From contig NZ_BJNZ01000002.1 in assembly GCF_006539945.1 (NCBI RefSeq), forward strand, positions 186,001-250,000: a stretch of 64,000 nucleotides of DNA. Direction: 5' to 3'. This DNA is from Cellulosimicrobium cellulans. Lineage in GTDB: Bacteria; Actinomycetota; Actinomycetes; Actinomycetales; Cellulomonadaceae. How positions within the stretch are numbered: position 1 is the stretch's first letter; every line of letters starts with the position of its first letter. The translations under genes and the position numbers were made by a program. The notes under the pieces were generated by a model. The model was not told the DNA's origin, searched no databases, and saw nothing but the letters and a program-made list of their open reading frames with translations. Positions 8,903-16,921 of the stretch are shown one piece after another.

Positions 8903-8965
8903 CCGCCGAGCACGACATGAAGGTCGCCACAGGCTTCTTGGCGACCTCCATGTCGTCTTCGGCGG
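8903..8965. terminator. Bidirectional terminator between convergent genes
   Basis: A long interrupted stem: CCGCCGA pairs with TCGGCGG outside, and an inner 17-base arm starting ACGACATG pairs, with one mismatch, with its complement ending CATGTCGT around an 11-base loop. It lies between the convergent YbaK-family gene and helR and could stop both. Confidence 0.75.
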
Positions 8966-8972
8966 GAGATCG

Positions 8973-11237
8973 TCAGCGTTCGAGGACGACGAGCCGCTGC
9001 GTCGCGCGCGTCATCGCGACGTAGCGGTCCACGGCGCCCTCGACGCCGTCGCCGAACGCCTGCGGGTCCACGAGCAGGACGAGGTCGAACTCGAGGCCCT
9101 TCGCCGTCCCGGGCGTGAGCACCCGCACGCGCGACGCCCGGTCCTCGCCGAGCCTCGCCGAGAGAGACTCCGTCGACGCCGCGACGGACCCCGCACCGCC
9201 GATCACGCAGGCCGTGCCCTCGGTGTGCTCGGCGAGCCAGCCGTCGAGCACCCCGTCGAGGTCCGCGACCGAGCCGTAGGCGACGGGCACACCCGTGCTG
9301 CGCACCGAGGTCGGGACGTTGGCGTCCGGGAGCGCCGCCCGGATGACGGGCTCCGCCGCCGCCATGACCTCCTGCGGCGTGCGGTAGTTGACGCTCAGCG
9401 ACGCCTCCGCGACCCGGTCGAACCCGACGCGCCCGAGCCGCTCGCGCCACCCCTCCGCGAACCCGTGACGCGCTTGCGCGCGGTCCCCGACGACCGTGAC
9501 GCTGCGCGACGGGCAGCGGCTGAGGACCATCTGCCACTCGGCGTCGGTGAGCTCCTGCGCCTCGTCGACGACGACGTGCGCGAACGGCCCCGCGAGGCGG
9601 TCGGGCGTCGCCACGACGAGCGCGCCGTCGTCCACGAGCGCGTCGCGCAGGTCCTGCCCGCGCAGCATCTGCATGATCCCGAGCTCGCTGTCGTCCGTCG
9701 CGACGAGGTGGTCGACGACGTCGTCCATGCGCGCACGCTCCGACGCCGCCGCGGCCTCGTTGTGGCGACGGCGGCGCGACGCCTCCGGGTCGCCCAGGCG
9801 CCGCCGTGCGGCGTCGAGCAGCGGCAGGTCGGCCGTCGTCCACGCGTGCGCGTCCGCGCGCTGGAGCGCGCGCACCTCCTCGGGCGTGAGCGACGGCGCG
9901 CACAGACGCAGGTAGGCGGGCACCGACCACAGGTCGGCCACGAGGTCCGTGGCCTCGACGAGCGGCCACGCGCGGTCGAACGCGGCGCCGAGCGCGCGGT
10001 GGCCGCGCAGGGCGCGCCGCACGTCGTCGGCGTCGAGGTCCACGGCGTCCTCCGCGGCGCCCCCGCAGGCCTTGTCCACGAGGATCTCGACCAGCGCTGC
10101 CCAGACGTCGTCGCGCGCCTCGTTGTGCGGCGTGCCGGGGTCCACGGACTCGAACGCCTCCGCCCAGTCGGCGGTGGAGAGCCAGACGTCGACCCACGGC
10201 GTCTCGACCTCCATACCCTCTGTGGGCGGGCGCTCGGAGAACCGCACGGCCGGCTCGATCGCCGCGACGAGGTCGGCGGACGCCTTGAGCCGGGCGGCCT
10301 CGGGGTCGGTCTCCTCGCGCGCCGCGGCTCCCTCCGGGACGAGGTCGCGCAGCGTGCAGGTCTGCACGCCCTCCTCGCCGAGCCCGGGCAGCACGTCGGC
10401 GACGTAGGAGAGGTACGGGCGGCTCGGCCCGACGACGAGCACGCCCCCGTGCCCCTCGCCCACGTGGGGGTCGGCGTAGAGCAGGTAGGCGGCGCGGTGC
10501 AGCGCCACGACGGTCTTGCCCGTGCCGGGGCCGCCGTCGACGACGAGCGCGCCGCGCGAGCCCGCGCGCACGATCGCGTCCTGGTCGGCCTGGATCGTGC
10601 CGAGCACGTCGCGCATGCGCGGCGACCGGCTCGCGCCGAGGCTCGCGACGAACGCCGACTGGTCGTCGAGCGCCGCGCCCGACCCGGCGCCGTCGGGCAC
10701 GAGCTCCTCGTCCCAGTAGTCCGTGACGCGGCCGCGTGTCCACCGGTAGCGGCGCCGCGCCGCGAGGCCGAGCGGGTGCGCGGGCGTCGCGGCGAAGTAC
10801 GGCTCGGCGGCGGGCGAGCGCCAGTCGACGAGCAGCCGCTCCCCCGCCGGGTCCGTGAGGCCCACGCGACCGACGTACACGGGCTCCGACCCGTCGGCGA
10901 AGGTCATGCGGCCCAGGCACAGGTCGACGCCGTAGCGCTGGAGCAGCCGCAGGCGTCCGCTGAGCCGGTGGATCTCCTGGTCGCGCTCGAGCGCCTCCGT
11001 CCCGCTCCCGCCCGGCGCCAGGCGCGCCGCGTCGAGGCGTCGCGTGAGATCCGTGACGGAGTGCTCGAGGCTCGCGGCGATCGCGGCGAAGTGCCGCTCG
11101 TCGGCGTCGACGAGCGCGGGGTCGGCCTTCGCGGCCAGGCGGTCGGGGAGGTCGAAGACCCGGGCGGCGCCCGGGGTCGGACGGGCGGTCGGGTCGGTCG
11201 TGCGGTCGGCGGTCACGGGGGCGTCGGGCAACGTCAT
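8973..11237 (-). CDS. helR: HelR-type HelD helicase, RNA polymerase-displacing rifamycin resistance protein
   Basis: A 754-residue superfamily 1 helicase-like protein of the HelD family, which pries RNA polymerase off DNA. The HelR branch removes rifamycin-stalled polymerase and protects the cell. The N-terminal coiled coil (LERDQEIHRLSGRLRLLQRYG) is followed by Walker A GGPGTGKT near residue 236, then the long inserted region, VVVDEAQELT (Walker B), VVGDRAQARHG, SVNYRTPQEV and VAMTRATQRLVVLER. The start at 11237 is chosen because GGAG lies just upstream; a longer frame would begin with TTG inside the regulatory palindrome. Assignment to HelR rather than general HelD rests on the rifamycin-associated element upstream. 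Confidence 0.88.
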   Translation of the reverse strand: MTLPDAPVTADRTTDPTARPTPGAARVFDLPDRLAAKADPALVDADERHFAAIAASLEHSVTDLTRRLDAARLAPGGSGTEALERDQEIHRLSGRLRLLQRYGVDLCLGRMTFADGSEPVYVGRVGLTDPAGERLLVDWRSPAAEPYFAATPAHPLGLAARRRYRWTRGRVTDYWDEELVPDGAGSGAALDDQSAFVASLGASRSPRMRDVLGTIQADQDAIVRAGSRGALVVDGGPGTGKTVVALHRAAYLLYADPHVGEGHGGVLVVGPSRPYLSYVADVLPGLGEEGVQTCTLRDLVPEGAAAREETDPEAARLKASADLVAAIEPAVRFSERPPTEGMEVETPWVDVWLSTADWAEAFESVDPGTPHNEARDDVWAALVEILVDKACGGAAEDAVDLDADDVRRALRGHRALGAAFDRAWPLVEATDLVADLWSVPAYLRLCAPSLTPEEVRALQRADAHAWTTADLPLLDAARRRLGDPEASRRRRHNEAAAASERARMDDVVDHLVATDDSELGIMQMLRGQDLRDALVDDGALVVATPDRLAGPFAHVVVDEAQELTDAEWQMVLSRCPSRSVTVVGDRAQARHGFAEGWRERLGRVGFDRVAEASLSVNYRTPQEVMAAAEPVIRAALPDANVPTSVRSTGVPVAYGSVADLDGVLDGWLAEHTEGTACVIGGAGSVAASTESLSARLGEDRASRVRVLTPGTAKGLEFDLVLLVDPQAFGDGVEGAVDRYVAMTRATQRLVVLER

Positions 11238-11313
11238 CAGCTCCGGTCCGAGGTCGGGCGGGACGACGCGGACCGACGGCGGCCCGCGCACGATCGGAGA
11301 TTCTGCGCCCCCA

Positions 11314-11338
11314 GGGGGGCCTTGCCGCAAGACCCCCC
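11314..11338 (-). promoter_or_regulatory. Rifamycin-associated element (RAE)
   Basis: On the helR strand the element reads GGGGGGTCTTGCGGCAAGG followed by CCCCCC: two 12-base arms with one mismatch around a single central base. This matches the RAE known from rifamycin-inducible actinobacterial resistance genes (core CTTGCGGCAAG flanked by G and C runs). It lies about 75 bases before the helR start, just downstream of a -10-like TATAGC. Confidence 0.87.
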
Positions 11339-11342
11339 GTGC

Positions 11343-11348
11343 GCTATA
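11343..11348 (-). promoter_or_regulatory. Putative -10 of the helR promoter
   Basis: TATAGC on the minus strand, the most AT-rich hexamer of this gap, ending four bases before the RAE. If used, the RAE would sit at the very start of the transcript. No clear -35 was found. Confidence 0.5.
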
Positions 11349-11354
11349 CCTTGG

Positions 11355-11380
11355 AAAGGGAGGCCGGTCGGCCTCCCTTT
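11355..11380. terminator. Perfect hairpin, possible terminator ahead of helR
   Basis: Twelve-base arms AAAGGGAGGCCG and CGGCCTCCCTTT around two bases. It follows the larger hairpin at 11436-11477 in the direction of transcription and could complete termination of the siderophore-reductase transcript before the helR promoter. Confidence 0.6.
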
Positions 11381-11435
11381 CTCGTCCAGTCCTCGACCAG
11401 ACCGGTGTCGGACCGGCGACCTCGCGCTGAGACGC

Positions 11436-11477
11436 GAGAAGTGGCCCCGCACCGAGGTCGGTGCAGGGCCACTTCTC
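11436..11477 (-). terminator. Terminator after the siderophore reductase gene
   Basis: GAGAAGTGGCCC pairs perfectly with GGGCCACTTCTC, with an inner GCACC/GGTGC stem. It starts about 20 bases after the stop codon at 11496. It lacks a T-run, as is common in high-GC actinobacteria. Confidence 0.8.
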
Positions 11478-11495
11478 TGATCTCGTGAGGGCGCG

Positions 11496-12488
11496 TCAGC
11501 TCTCGGAGCGGCCCTCGCGCCAGTACCCCATGAACGCGACGGCGCGGCGGTCGACGCCGAGGTCGGTGACGAGGTGGCGGCGCAGCGCCTTGATCGCGCT
11601 CGCCTCGCCCGCGAGCCACGCGTAGAGGACGGTGTCCTCCTCGAGCAGCCCGGGGACTTCCCAGAGGATCGACGCGTCGACGTCGACGTCCTCGAGGTCC
11701 TCGGCGGTGCGGCACTGGGCCGGCGGGTCGGTCCCGAGGACGCCCGCACCGAGGATGCGCGCGGCCGCCTGCTTGACGGCGGGCACGAGGCGCGCGCCGT
11801 GGGCGTCGTGCACGCCGCCCGGGACGTCGTCGCGAGCCAGGAAGGTCACTCGCACGCCGGGCGGCGTGACGAGGTCGCGCGCGTCGTCCACGTGCGGGAC
11901 CTCGACGTAGACCTCGCCCCACGCGTCGGCGGGGAGGTCCTCGCAGATCGCGGCGATCGCGGGCAGGGCAGTCTCGTCGCCCGCGAGCAGGAGCGCATGG
12001 GGACGCGTCGGCGGGCGGAACTCGATGCCACCGGCCGGCCCGTCGAACGTCACGTCGGGGCCGAGCAGGACGAGCGGCGTGCCGACCTCGGCGGCGAGCG
12101 CCCAGCGCGAGGCGGGACCGGCGTCGCCGTGCAGCACGACGTCCACGTCGACCTCGCGCGCCTCGGGGCGCACCGCGACGGTCGTGTACGTGCGCAGCGG
12201 GTTGCGGCGCTCCTCCGGCTGGTCGCGCCACGCGGCGTACCAGGACTCGGCGTCGCGCACGAGGTGCTCGTAGCCGCCGTCAAGGGCGGGGAGCACGAAC
12301 TTGATCCGCACGTCGAGGCCCGGGTCGCCGAAGAGGTCGAGCTCGGGGCCGGTGAACGTGAACCGGCGGAAGCTGGGCGAGAGCTGCTCGACCCGCGCCA
12401 CCTCGACGTCGAAGAAGCGCCACGGCGCGGTCGCCCGGGCGACGGGACGACGGGCTCGGGTGCGGGGTGCGACGACGGTCTGGCTCAC
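11496..12488 (-). CDS. Siderophore-interacting protein (ferric-siderophore reductase, SIP family)
   Basis: Cytoplasmic FAD-dependent reductase of 330 residues that releases iron from imported siderophores using NAD(P)H. The FAD-binding motif RTYTTVAVR lies at residues 99-107, the NAD(P)H-domain [13 protein letters not shown] near residue 170, and the C-terminal [15 protein letters not shown] and FMGYWREG signatures near the end. It begins with GTG at 12488, with an iron box and a -10 ending seven bases upstream and no ribosome site, so the message is probably leaderless. It belongs with the uptake genes encoded just upstream, but has its own iron-regulated promoter. Confidence 0.93.
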   Translation of the reverse strand: MSQTVVAPRTRARRPVARATAPWRFFDVEVARVEQLSPSFRRFTFTGPELDLFGDPGLDVRIKFVLPALDGGYEHLVRDAESWYAAWRDQPEERRNPLRTYTTVAVRPEAREVDVDVVLHGDAGPASRWALAAEVGTPLVLLGPDVTFDGPAGGIEFRPPTRPHALLLAGDETALPAIAAICEDLPADAWGEVYVEVPHVDDARDLVTPPGVRVTFLARDDVPGGVHDAHGARLVPAVKQAAARILGAGVLGTDPPAQCRTAEDLEDVDVDASILWEVPGLLEEDTVLYAWLAGEASAIKALRRHLVTDLGVDRRAVAFMGYWREGRSES

Positions 12489-12489
12489 A

Positions 12490-12508
12490 CAGGTGAGGCT
12501 AACCTACG
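12490..12508 (-). promoter_or_regulatory. Iron box (IdeR/DmdR-type) on the reductase promoter
   Basis: On the minus strand CGTAGGTTAGCCTCACCTG resembles the consensus TTAGGTTAGGCTAACCTAA. It contains TAGCCT, whose distance of seven bases to the GTG start suits a leaderless -10, so bound iron-loaded repressor would cover the promoter core. Confidence 0.87.
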
Positions 12509-12557
12509 CACCCTCGGCGAGGTCAACCCGTCCCGGACACGGACCGGCCCCGGGCAC

Positions 12558-12573
12558 CGTGAGACGCGTCACG
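12558..12573. promoter_or_regulatory. CRP/GlxR-like site upstream of the reductase iron box
   Basis: CGTGAGACGCGTCACG fits GTGA-N6-TCAC, the core of CRP-family sites. It overlaps the stop of the permease gene and is centred about 77 bases before the predicted transcript start. A second such site occurs at the other iron box. Confidence 0.45.
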
Positions 12574-14770
12574 CTCCGCGGCCGCGGCTGCGCCACAGCA
12601 GGTAGACGAAGTACGGCGCGCCCAGGAGGGCCGTGCCGAGACCCGCTGGGATCTGCTCCGGAGCGATGACGACGCGGCCGAGCGTGTCCGCGACGGACAC
12701 CAGGAGCGCGCCGAGCAGCATCGCGACGGGGACGACCCGGCCGTGCCGCGCGCCGACCAGCGCCCGCGCGGCGTGCGGTGCGACGAGGCCCACGAACGCG
12801 AGCGCCCCGATCGCGCACACGGCGGCGGCCGTGAGGAGCGCGGCGGCGGCGAGCAGCAGCAGGCGCGTGCGGTCGAGCGCGACGCCGAGGACGCGCGGGG
12901 TGTCGTCGTCGAGCGCCAGCACGTCGAGGTCGCGACGGTAGACCGCGGCCAGCGGCGTGAGCACGAGCAGCGCGAGCGCGACGGGGATGAGCTGCTCGAG
13001 CGTGCGCCCGTACGTGGAGCCCGACAGCCACGTGAGCGCGAGGTTCACGTCCCACGGCGCGGCGACGACCACGAGCAGCGTGATGAGGGCCATGACCCCG
13101 GCCTGGGCGCCGATGCCGATGAGCACGAGCCGGTCCGAGCTGAGCCCGCCGCGGTAGGACAGCCCGTAGACGAGCCCGAACACGGCGAACGCCCCGATCG
13201 CGGCCGCCGCGGACATCGGCCAGATCCCGACGCCGGGGACGAGGAGGATCATCGTCACGGCCCCGAGCCCGGCGCCCGACGTCACGCCGAGCAGGCTCGG
13301 CTCGGCGAGCGGGTTGCGGCACACGGCCTGCACGATCGTCCCGGCGAGCGCGAGCGCGGCGCCGGCGAGGAGCGCGGCGAGGACGCGCGGGAAGCGCTGG
13401 TCGAGGACGAACGTCACGTGCCGCCCGGCGAGCCCGTTCCACCAGTTGGCCACGTCGCCCAGCAGCACGACCCGGTCGCCGAGCAGCAGACCCGCGACCG
13501 TGGCCGCGGCGACGGCGAGCGACAGGACGACGACGACCACGAGCACGGCCCGGCGCGAGCGCGGCCGGGACAGGGACCCGTGCGCGCCGCGCGACGACGC
13601 CGGCCCCGAGTCGCGCAGGCGCCGCGCGAGCCACATGAGCAGGATCGCGCCGAGGACGGTCGTCACGATGCCGGTCGGCACGGCGATGGACAGCATGCCC
13701 GGCAGCAGCAGGCGGAGCAGGACGTCGGCGCCGAGGACGACGACCACCCCGACGATCGCCGCGAACGGCAGGAGCAGCACGTGCCGCCCGAGCCCGGGCA
13801 CCCGGCGCGCGACGAGCCGCGCCACGACCGGTGCGGCGAGGCCGACGAACCCGACCGGTCCCGCGACCGTCACCGCGATCGAGGCGAGGAGCACCGCGAC
13901 GAGGACCGACAGGACGCGCGTGCGGCGCACGTCGACGCCGAGGACGGTCGCGGCGTCGTCCCCGAGACCGAGGAGGTCGAGGCGGCGCGAGAGGAGGAGC
14001 GCGGCGAGGACGCCGACCACGACGACGGGCGTCGCCATCGAGACCGTGCGCGTGCCCGACTGGACGATGGACCCGCTCCCCCACGCGAACAGGCCCATCG
14101 TCTCCTGCTCGAACAGCACGAGGAGCACCATCGTCAGCGAGTGCAGCGCGAGCATGATCGCCGACCCGGCGAGCACGAGCCGGGTCGGGCCGTCGGCGCC
14201 GCCGCGCGCGAGGACGAGCACGAGCCCGGCCGCGGCCAGCCCGCCGAGGAAGGCCAGCCCGCCCTGGAGGTAGAACGGGATCGAGATGCCGAACGCCGCG
14301 ACGACGACGACCGTGAGGTAAGCGCCCGCGTTGACCGCGAGCGTGTCCGGCGACGCGAGCGGGTTGCGCGCGACCGACTGGAGCACCGCACCGGCGACGC
14401 CGAGCGCGACGCCCAGCAGCAGGCCCGCGAGGAGCCGCGGCACGCGCGAGGCGACGAGGACGGCGACCGTCTGGTCGACGCCGTCGCCCCCGGTCGCCAG
14501 GCGCAGCAGGTCGAGCGGGCCGACGTCGGCCGTGCCCTGCGTGAGGTGCACGGCGGCGAGCACCGCCGCGACGACGACCGCCACGACGAACGCCCCGGCG
14601 ATCCCGAGGCGCGACGTCCTCGGGCGGAGCACGGTCGTCGCCGGGCCGGTGCTGTCGCTCGCGCGACCGCCGTCGGCGGTCCCGTTCGTGCCCGGGACGA
14701 CGGCCGGAGCCGGGTCCTCCAGGAGGAGGGTGTCCGGCTCCGCCGTCGTGCGCTGCTCGCGCCGCGTCAC
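12569..14770 (-). CDS. Fused double FecCD-type iron-siderophore permease
   Basis: A 733-residue inner-membrane protein made of two complete FecCD/BtuC-like permease halves (about residues 50-390 and 405-730), joined by a short charged linker; FhuB of E. coli has the same layout. Each half repeats family signatures: ARNPLASPDTL and CRNPLAEPSLLG after the first helices, and FVGLAAPVVAR and FVGLVAPHAAR in the later coupling region. The cytoplasmic N-terminus of about 50 residues is hydrophilic. It starts with GTG at 14770 behind GAGGACACC. One such chain can replace the usual dimer, consistent with no second permease gene here. It lies 82 bases after the binding-protein gene. Confidence 0.95.
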   Translation of the reverse strand: MTRREQRTTAEPDTLLLEDPAPAVVPGTNGTADGGRASDSTGPATTVLRPRTSRLGIAGAFVVAVVVAAVLAAVHLTQGTADVGPLDLLRLATGGDGVDQTVAVLVASRVPRLLAGLLLGVALGVAGAVLQSVARNPLASPDTLAVNAGAYLTVVVVAAFGISIPFYLQGGLAFLGGLAAAGLVLVLARGGADGPTRLVLAGSAIMLALHSLTMVLLVLFEQETMGLFAWGSGSIVQSGTRTVSMATPVVVVGVLAALLLSRRLDLLGLGDDAATVLGVDVRRTRVLSVLVAVLLASIAVTVAGPVGFVGLAAPVVARLVARRVPGLGRHVLLLPFAAIVGVVVVLGADVLLRLLLPGMLSIAVPTGIVTTVLGAILLMWLARRLRDSGPASSRGAHGSLSRPRSRRAVLVVVVVLSLAVAAATVAGLLLGDRVVLLGDVANWWNGLAGRHVTFVLDQRFPRVLAALLAGAALALAGTIVQAVCRNPLAEPSLLGVTSGAGLGAVTMILLVPGVGIWPMSAAAAIGAFAVFGLVYGLSYRGGLSSDRLVLIGIGAQAGVMALITLLVVVAAPWDVNLALTWLSGSTYGRTLEQLIPVALALLVLTPLAAVYRRDLDVLALDDDTPRVLGVALDRTRLLLLAAAALLTAAAVCAIGALAFVGLVAPHAARALVGARHGRVVPVAMLLGALLVSVADTLGRVVIAPEQIPAGLGTALLGAPYFVYLLWRSRGRGA

Positions 14771-14852
14771 GGTGTCCTCGTCAGCACTGTGGTTCTCGTC
14801 AGCCTTCTCGTCGTCCGGGCGCGGCCGCGCCCGGTGGTGGTGCGGAGGGGTT

Positions 14853-15854
14853 TCAGGCGGCCGTCAGCGCGTCCACGACCGCGTCGGCGTAGGCCGCCGC
14901 GGACAGCGGGCCGCCGAACATCCAGATGCCGTCGGGCAGACGGTGCACGTTCCCGGCCGTGACGAACGGGAGCTGCTCCCACACGGCGTTGCCGGCGAGG
15001 CCCTCCTCGAACGGGTTCGCCTCGGACTCGCTCGCGACGTAGAGGAACTGCACGTCGCCGAGCTGGGTCAGGCCCTCGACGTCGGTCTGCGCGAGGCCGT
15101 AGTCCGGGTCGCCGCCCTCGGTCCAGGCGTTGACGAGCCCGAGCTCCTCGCCGATCGCGCCGAAGAACGAGCCGGGCGTGTACATGCGGATCGAGACAGC
15201 GCCGTTCGTGATCCAGCCGTCGGCCATGACGAAGTCCACCCCGCCGACCCCGGCCTCGTCGAGCGCCGCGGTGGCCTCGGCGATCTTCGCGTCGTAGGTC
15301 TCGAGCGCCGCGGCGGCCTCGTCCTCACGGCCCGTCACCGTGCCGAGCGTCTCGACCGTGGAGCGCATGTAGCCGATCGGGTCCTCGCCGTCGGAGCCGC
15401 GCAGCGTGAGCACCGGCGCGACCTCCTCGATCTGGGCGATGACGTTCTCGGGCAGGTCCGTCGTCGTGACGACGAGGTCCGGCTCGAGCGCGGAGATCGC
15501 GTCGAGGCTGGGCTCGCCGCGCGTGCCGACGTCGGGCGTGCTCGCGTCGATCGGTGCGACCGTGTCCCACGTGTTGTAGCCCTCGACGTCGGCCTGGCCG
15601 ACGGGCTCGACGCCGAGCGCGACGAGGTTCTCCGTGAGACCCCACTCGAGCGAGACGATGTCGGTCGCCGGGGCGTCGAGCGTGACCTCGCCGCGCTCGT
15701 CGGTGACGGTGACGGGGCCCGAGGCGGCGTCGGTCGTCGCGTCGGCGGCGTCGTCGGCTGCCGCGGGGTCCTCGGTCGTGCCGCACGCGGTGAGCGCGAG
15801 CGCCGTGGCGAGCGCGAGGGCGCCCGCGGCGAGGGAACGGGTGGTCGAGCGCAT
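14853..15854 (-). CDS. Iron-siderophore ABC transporter substrate-binding lipoprotein
   Basis: Extracytoplasmic receptor of the uptake system, 333 residues, FepB/BtuF-like. The signal peptide ends in the lipobox LTAC with Cys24 as the lipid anchor. An Ala/Asp-rich linker to about residue 45 leads to the two-lobed domain (IVSLEWGLTENLVALGVEPVG; EPDLVVTTTD; IGEELGLVNAW). The ATG is preceded by AAGGACACC. It lies between the ATPase and permease genes, all on one strand, and is probably co-transcribed from the iron-box promoter at 16842. The 126 bases before it hold only GC-rich GGTGGGTCGGT direct repeats. Confidence 0.94.
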   Translation of the reverse strand: MRSTTRSLAAGALALATALALTACGTTEDPAAADDAADATTDAASGPVTVTDERGEVTLDAPATDIVSLEWGLTENLVALGVEPVGQADVEGYNTWDTVAPIDASTPDVGTRGEPSLDAISALEPDLVVTTTDLPENVIAQIEEVAPVLTLRGSDGEDPIGYMRSTVETLGTVTGREDEAAAALETYDAKIAEATAALDEAGVGGVDFVMADGWITNGAVSIRMYTPGSFFGAIGEELGLVNAWTEGGDPDYGLAQTDVEGLTQLGDVQFLYVASESEANPFEEGLAGNAVWEQLPFVTAGNVHRLPDGIWMFGGPLSAAAYADAVVDALTAA

Positions 15855-15980
15855 GGGTGTCCTTCGGGTTCGGTCGGTGCCCGGGCCGTGCCGCGTCGGG
15901 CGGGCCGGTGGGCCGCGCGTCGGGGCCGGGCGGTGGGTCGGTCGGTGGGTCGGTACGAGGTACGTCGTGGGGTGCGGAGG

Positions 15981-16841
15981 TCAGACGAGGACGGCCGCGT
16001 CGACCCGCGCGGCGTGCCGCCCGAGCGGCTCGCAGCACGTGCGCCCCGTGAGGGGGTGCGTGTAGACGTCGACGTGGATGCCGTAGACCTCGGTGAGGAG
16101 CTCGGACGTCAGGACCTCGTCGGCGGGCCCGGTGGCGCGCACGACGCCCGAGTGGAGCAGGACGACGCGGTCGGCGACGGAGGCCGCCTGGTTGAGGTCG
16201 TGCAGCACGACGCCGACGGCCACGCCGTGCGCCGTCGCGAGGTCGCGCACGAGGTCGAGCAGCTCGACCTGGTAGCGCAGGTCGAGGTACGTCGTCGGCT
16301 CGTCGAGCAGGAGCACCTGCGTGTCCTGCGCGAGGCACGTCGCGAGCCACACGCGCTGGAGCTCGCCGCCCGAGAGCTCGTCGACGCCGCGGTCGGCCAT
16401 GGTCGTGATGCCCGTGACGTCCATGGCGTGCGCGATCGCGCGCGGGCCGTCGGGGTCGTTGGAGCGGAACCGGCCGCGGTAGGGGTGGCGGCCGTACGCG
16501 ACGACGTCGCGCACGCTCACGCCCGACGGCGTGGGCCGGCTCTGCGACAGGAGCGTCACCCGTCGGGCGAAGTCCTTGGGGTGCAGCGCGAGCGCGTCGG
16601 GTGCGTCGTCGAGCGCGACCGTCCCGGCGTCGGGACGGTGCAGGCGCGCCAGCGAGCGCAGGAGCGTCGACTTGCCCGAGCCGTTGGGCCCGATCAGGGC
16701 GGTGACGGCTCCGGGCGCGAGCTCGAGCGCGGCGCCGTGGACGACCGTGCGCGCGTCGTAGGACAGCCGCAGGTCGTGCCCGGCGAGGGCTGGGGCGCCG
16801 GGCGCTCCGGCCGGGCTCGGGACAACTGAGGTTCCACTCAC
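15981..16841 (-). CDS. Iron-siderophore ABC transporter ATP-binding protein
   Basis: ATPase of the uptake system (FecE/FhuC/BtuD type), 286 residues. Walker A GPNGSGKS at residues 51-58, signature LSGGELQRVWLA, Walker B QVLLLDEPTTYLD and the switch histidine in VGVVLHDLNQA are intact. The C-terminus ends with a family-typical VYTHPLTGRTCCEPLG stretch. It is first in the operon, with binding protein and permease following. GTG at 16841 has no Shine-Dalgarno sequence, and an iron box covers the -10 seven bases upstream. Repression by iron-loaded IdeR-type regulator is likely. Confidence 0.95.
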   Translation of the reverse strand: MSGTSVVPSPAGAPGAPALAGHDLRLSYDARTVVHGAALELAPGAVTALIGPNGSGKSTLLRSLARLHRPDAGTVALDDAPDALALHPKDFARRVTLLSQSRPTPSGVSVRDVVAYGRHPYRGRFRSNDPDGPRAIAHAMDVTGITTMADRGVDELSGGELQRVWLATCLAQDTQVLLLDEPTTYLDLRYQVELLDLVRDLATAHGVAVGVVLHDLNQAASVADRVVLLHSGVVRATGPADEVLTSELLTEVYGIHVDVYTHPLTGRTCCEPLGRHAARVDAAVLV

Positions 16842-16860
16842 ATAGGTGAGGCTAATCTAT
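16842..16860 (-). promoter_or_regulatory. Iron box (IdeR/DmdR-type) on the uptake operon promoter
   Basis: ATAGATTAGCCTCACCTAT on the minus strand, a near-palindromic match to TTAGGTTAGGCTAACCTAA, directly abutting the GTG start. The internal TAGCCT is a -10 candidate with a seven-base gap to the start. The arrangement is the same as at 12490-12508. Confidence 0.9.
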
Positions 16861-16892
16861 GCCGCCGGGTCCGAACCAGACCCTGCCACCCG

Positions 16893-16908
16893 TGTGACGC
16901 GCTTCACG
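16893..16908. promoter_or_regulatory. CRP/GlxR-like site upstream of the uptake iron box
   Basis: TGTGACGCGCTTCACG fits TGTGA-N6-TCAC. It is centred about 60 bases before the predicted leaderless transcript start, a usual activator position for CRP-family proteins. Function is inferred from position and from its twin at 12558-12573. Confidence 0.48.
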
Positions 16909-16921
16909 AGAGACCGCCGCG

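Noticed and set aside
11238-11330. Longer helR start using TTG at 11330
   Set aside because: It would place the start codon inside the RAE palindrome, lacks a ribosome site, and GGAG lies before the ATG at 11237.
11381-11435. Hairpin-rich stretch resembling a tRNA fragment
   Set aside because: No T-arm GTTCGANNC, no acceptor pairing and no anticodon arm; it is better explained as terminator-associated inverted repeats.
15855-15980. GGTGGGTCGGT direct repeats between the ATPase and binding-protein genes
   Set aside because: Only two imperfect copies in a GC-rich spacer; no symmetry or known site.
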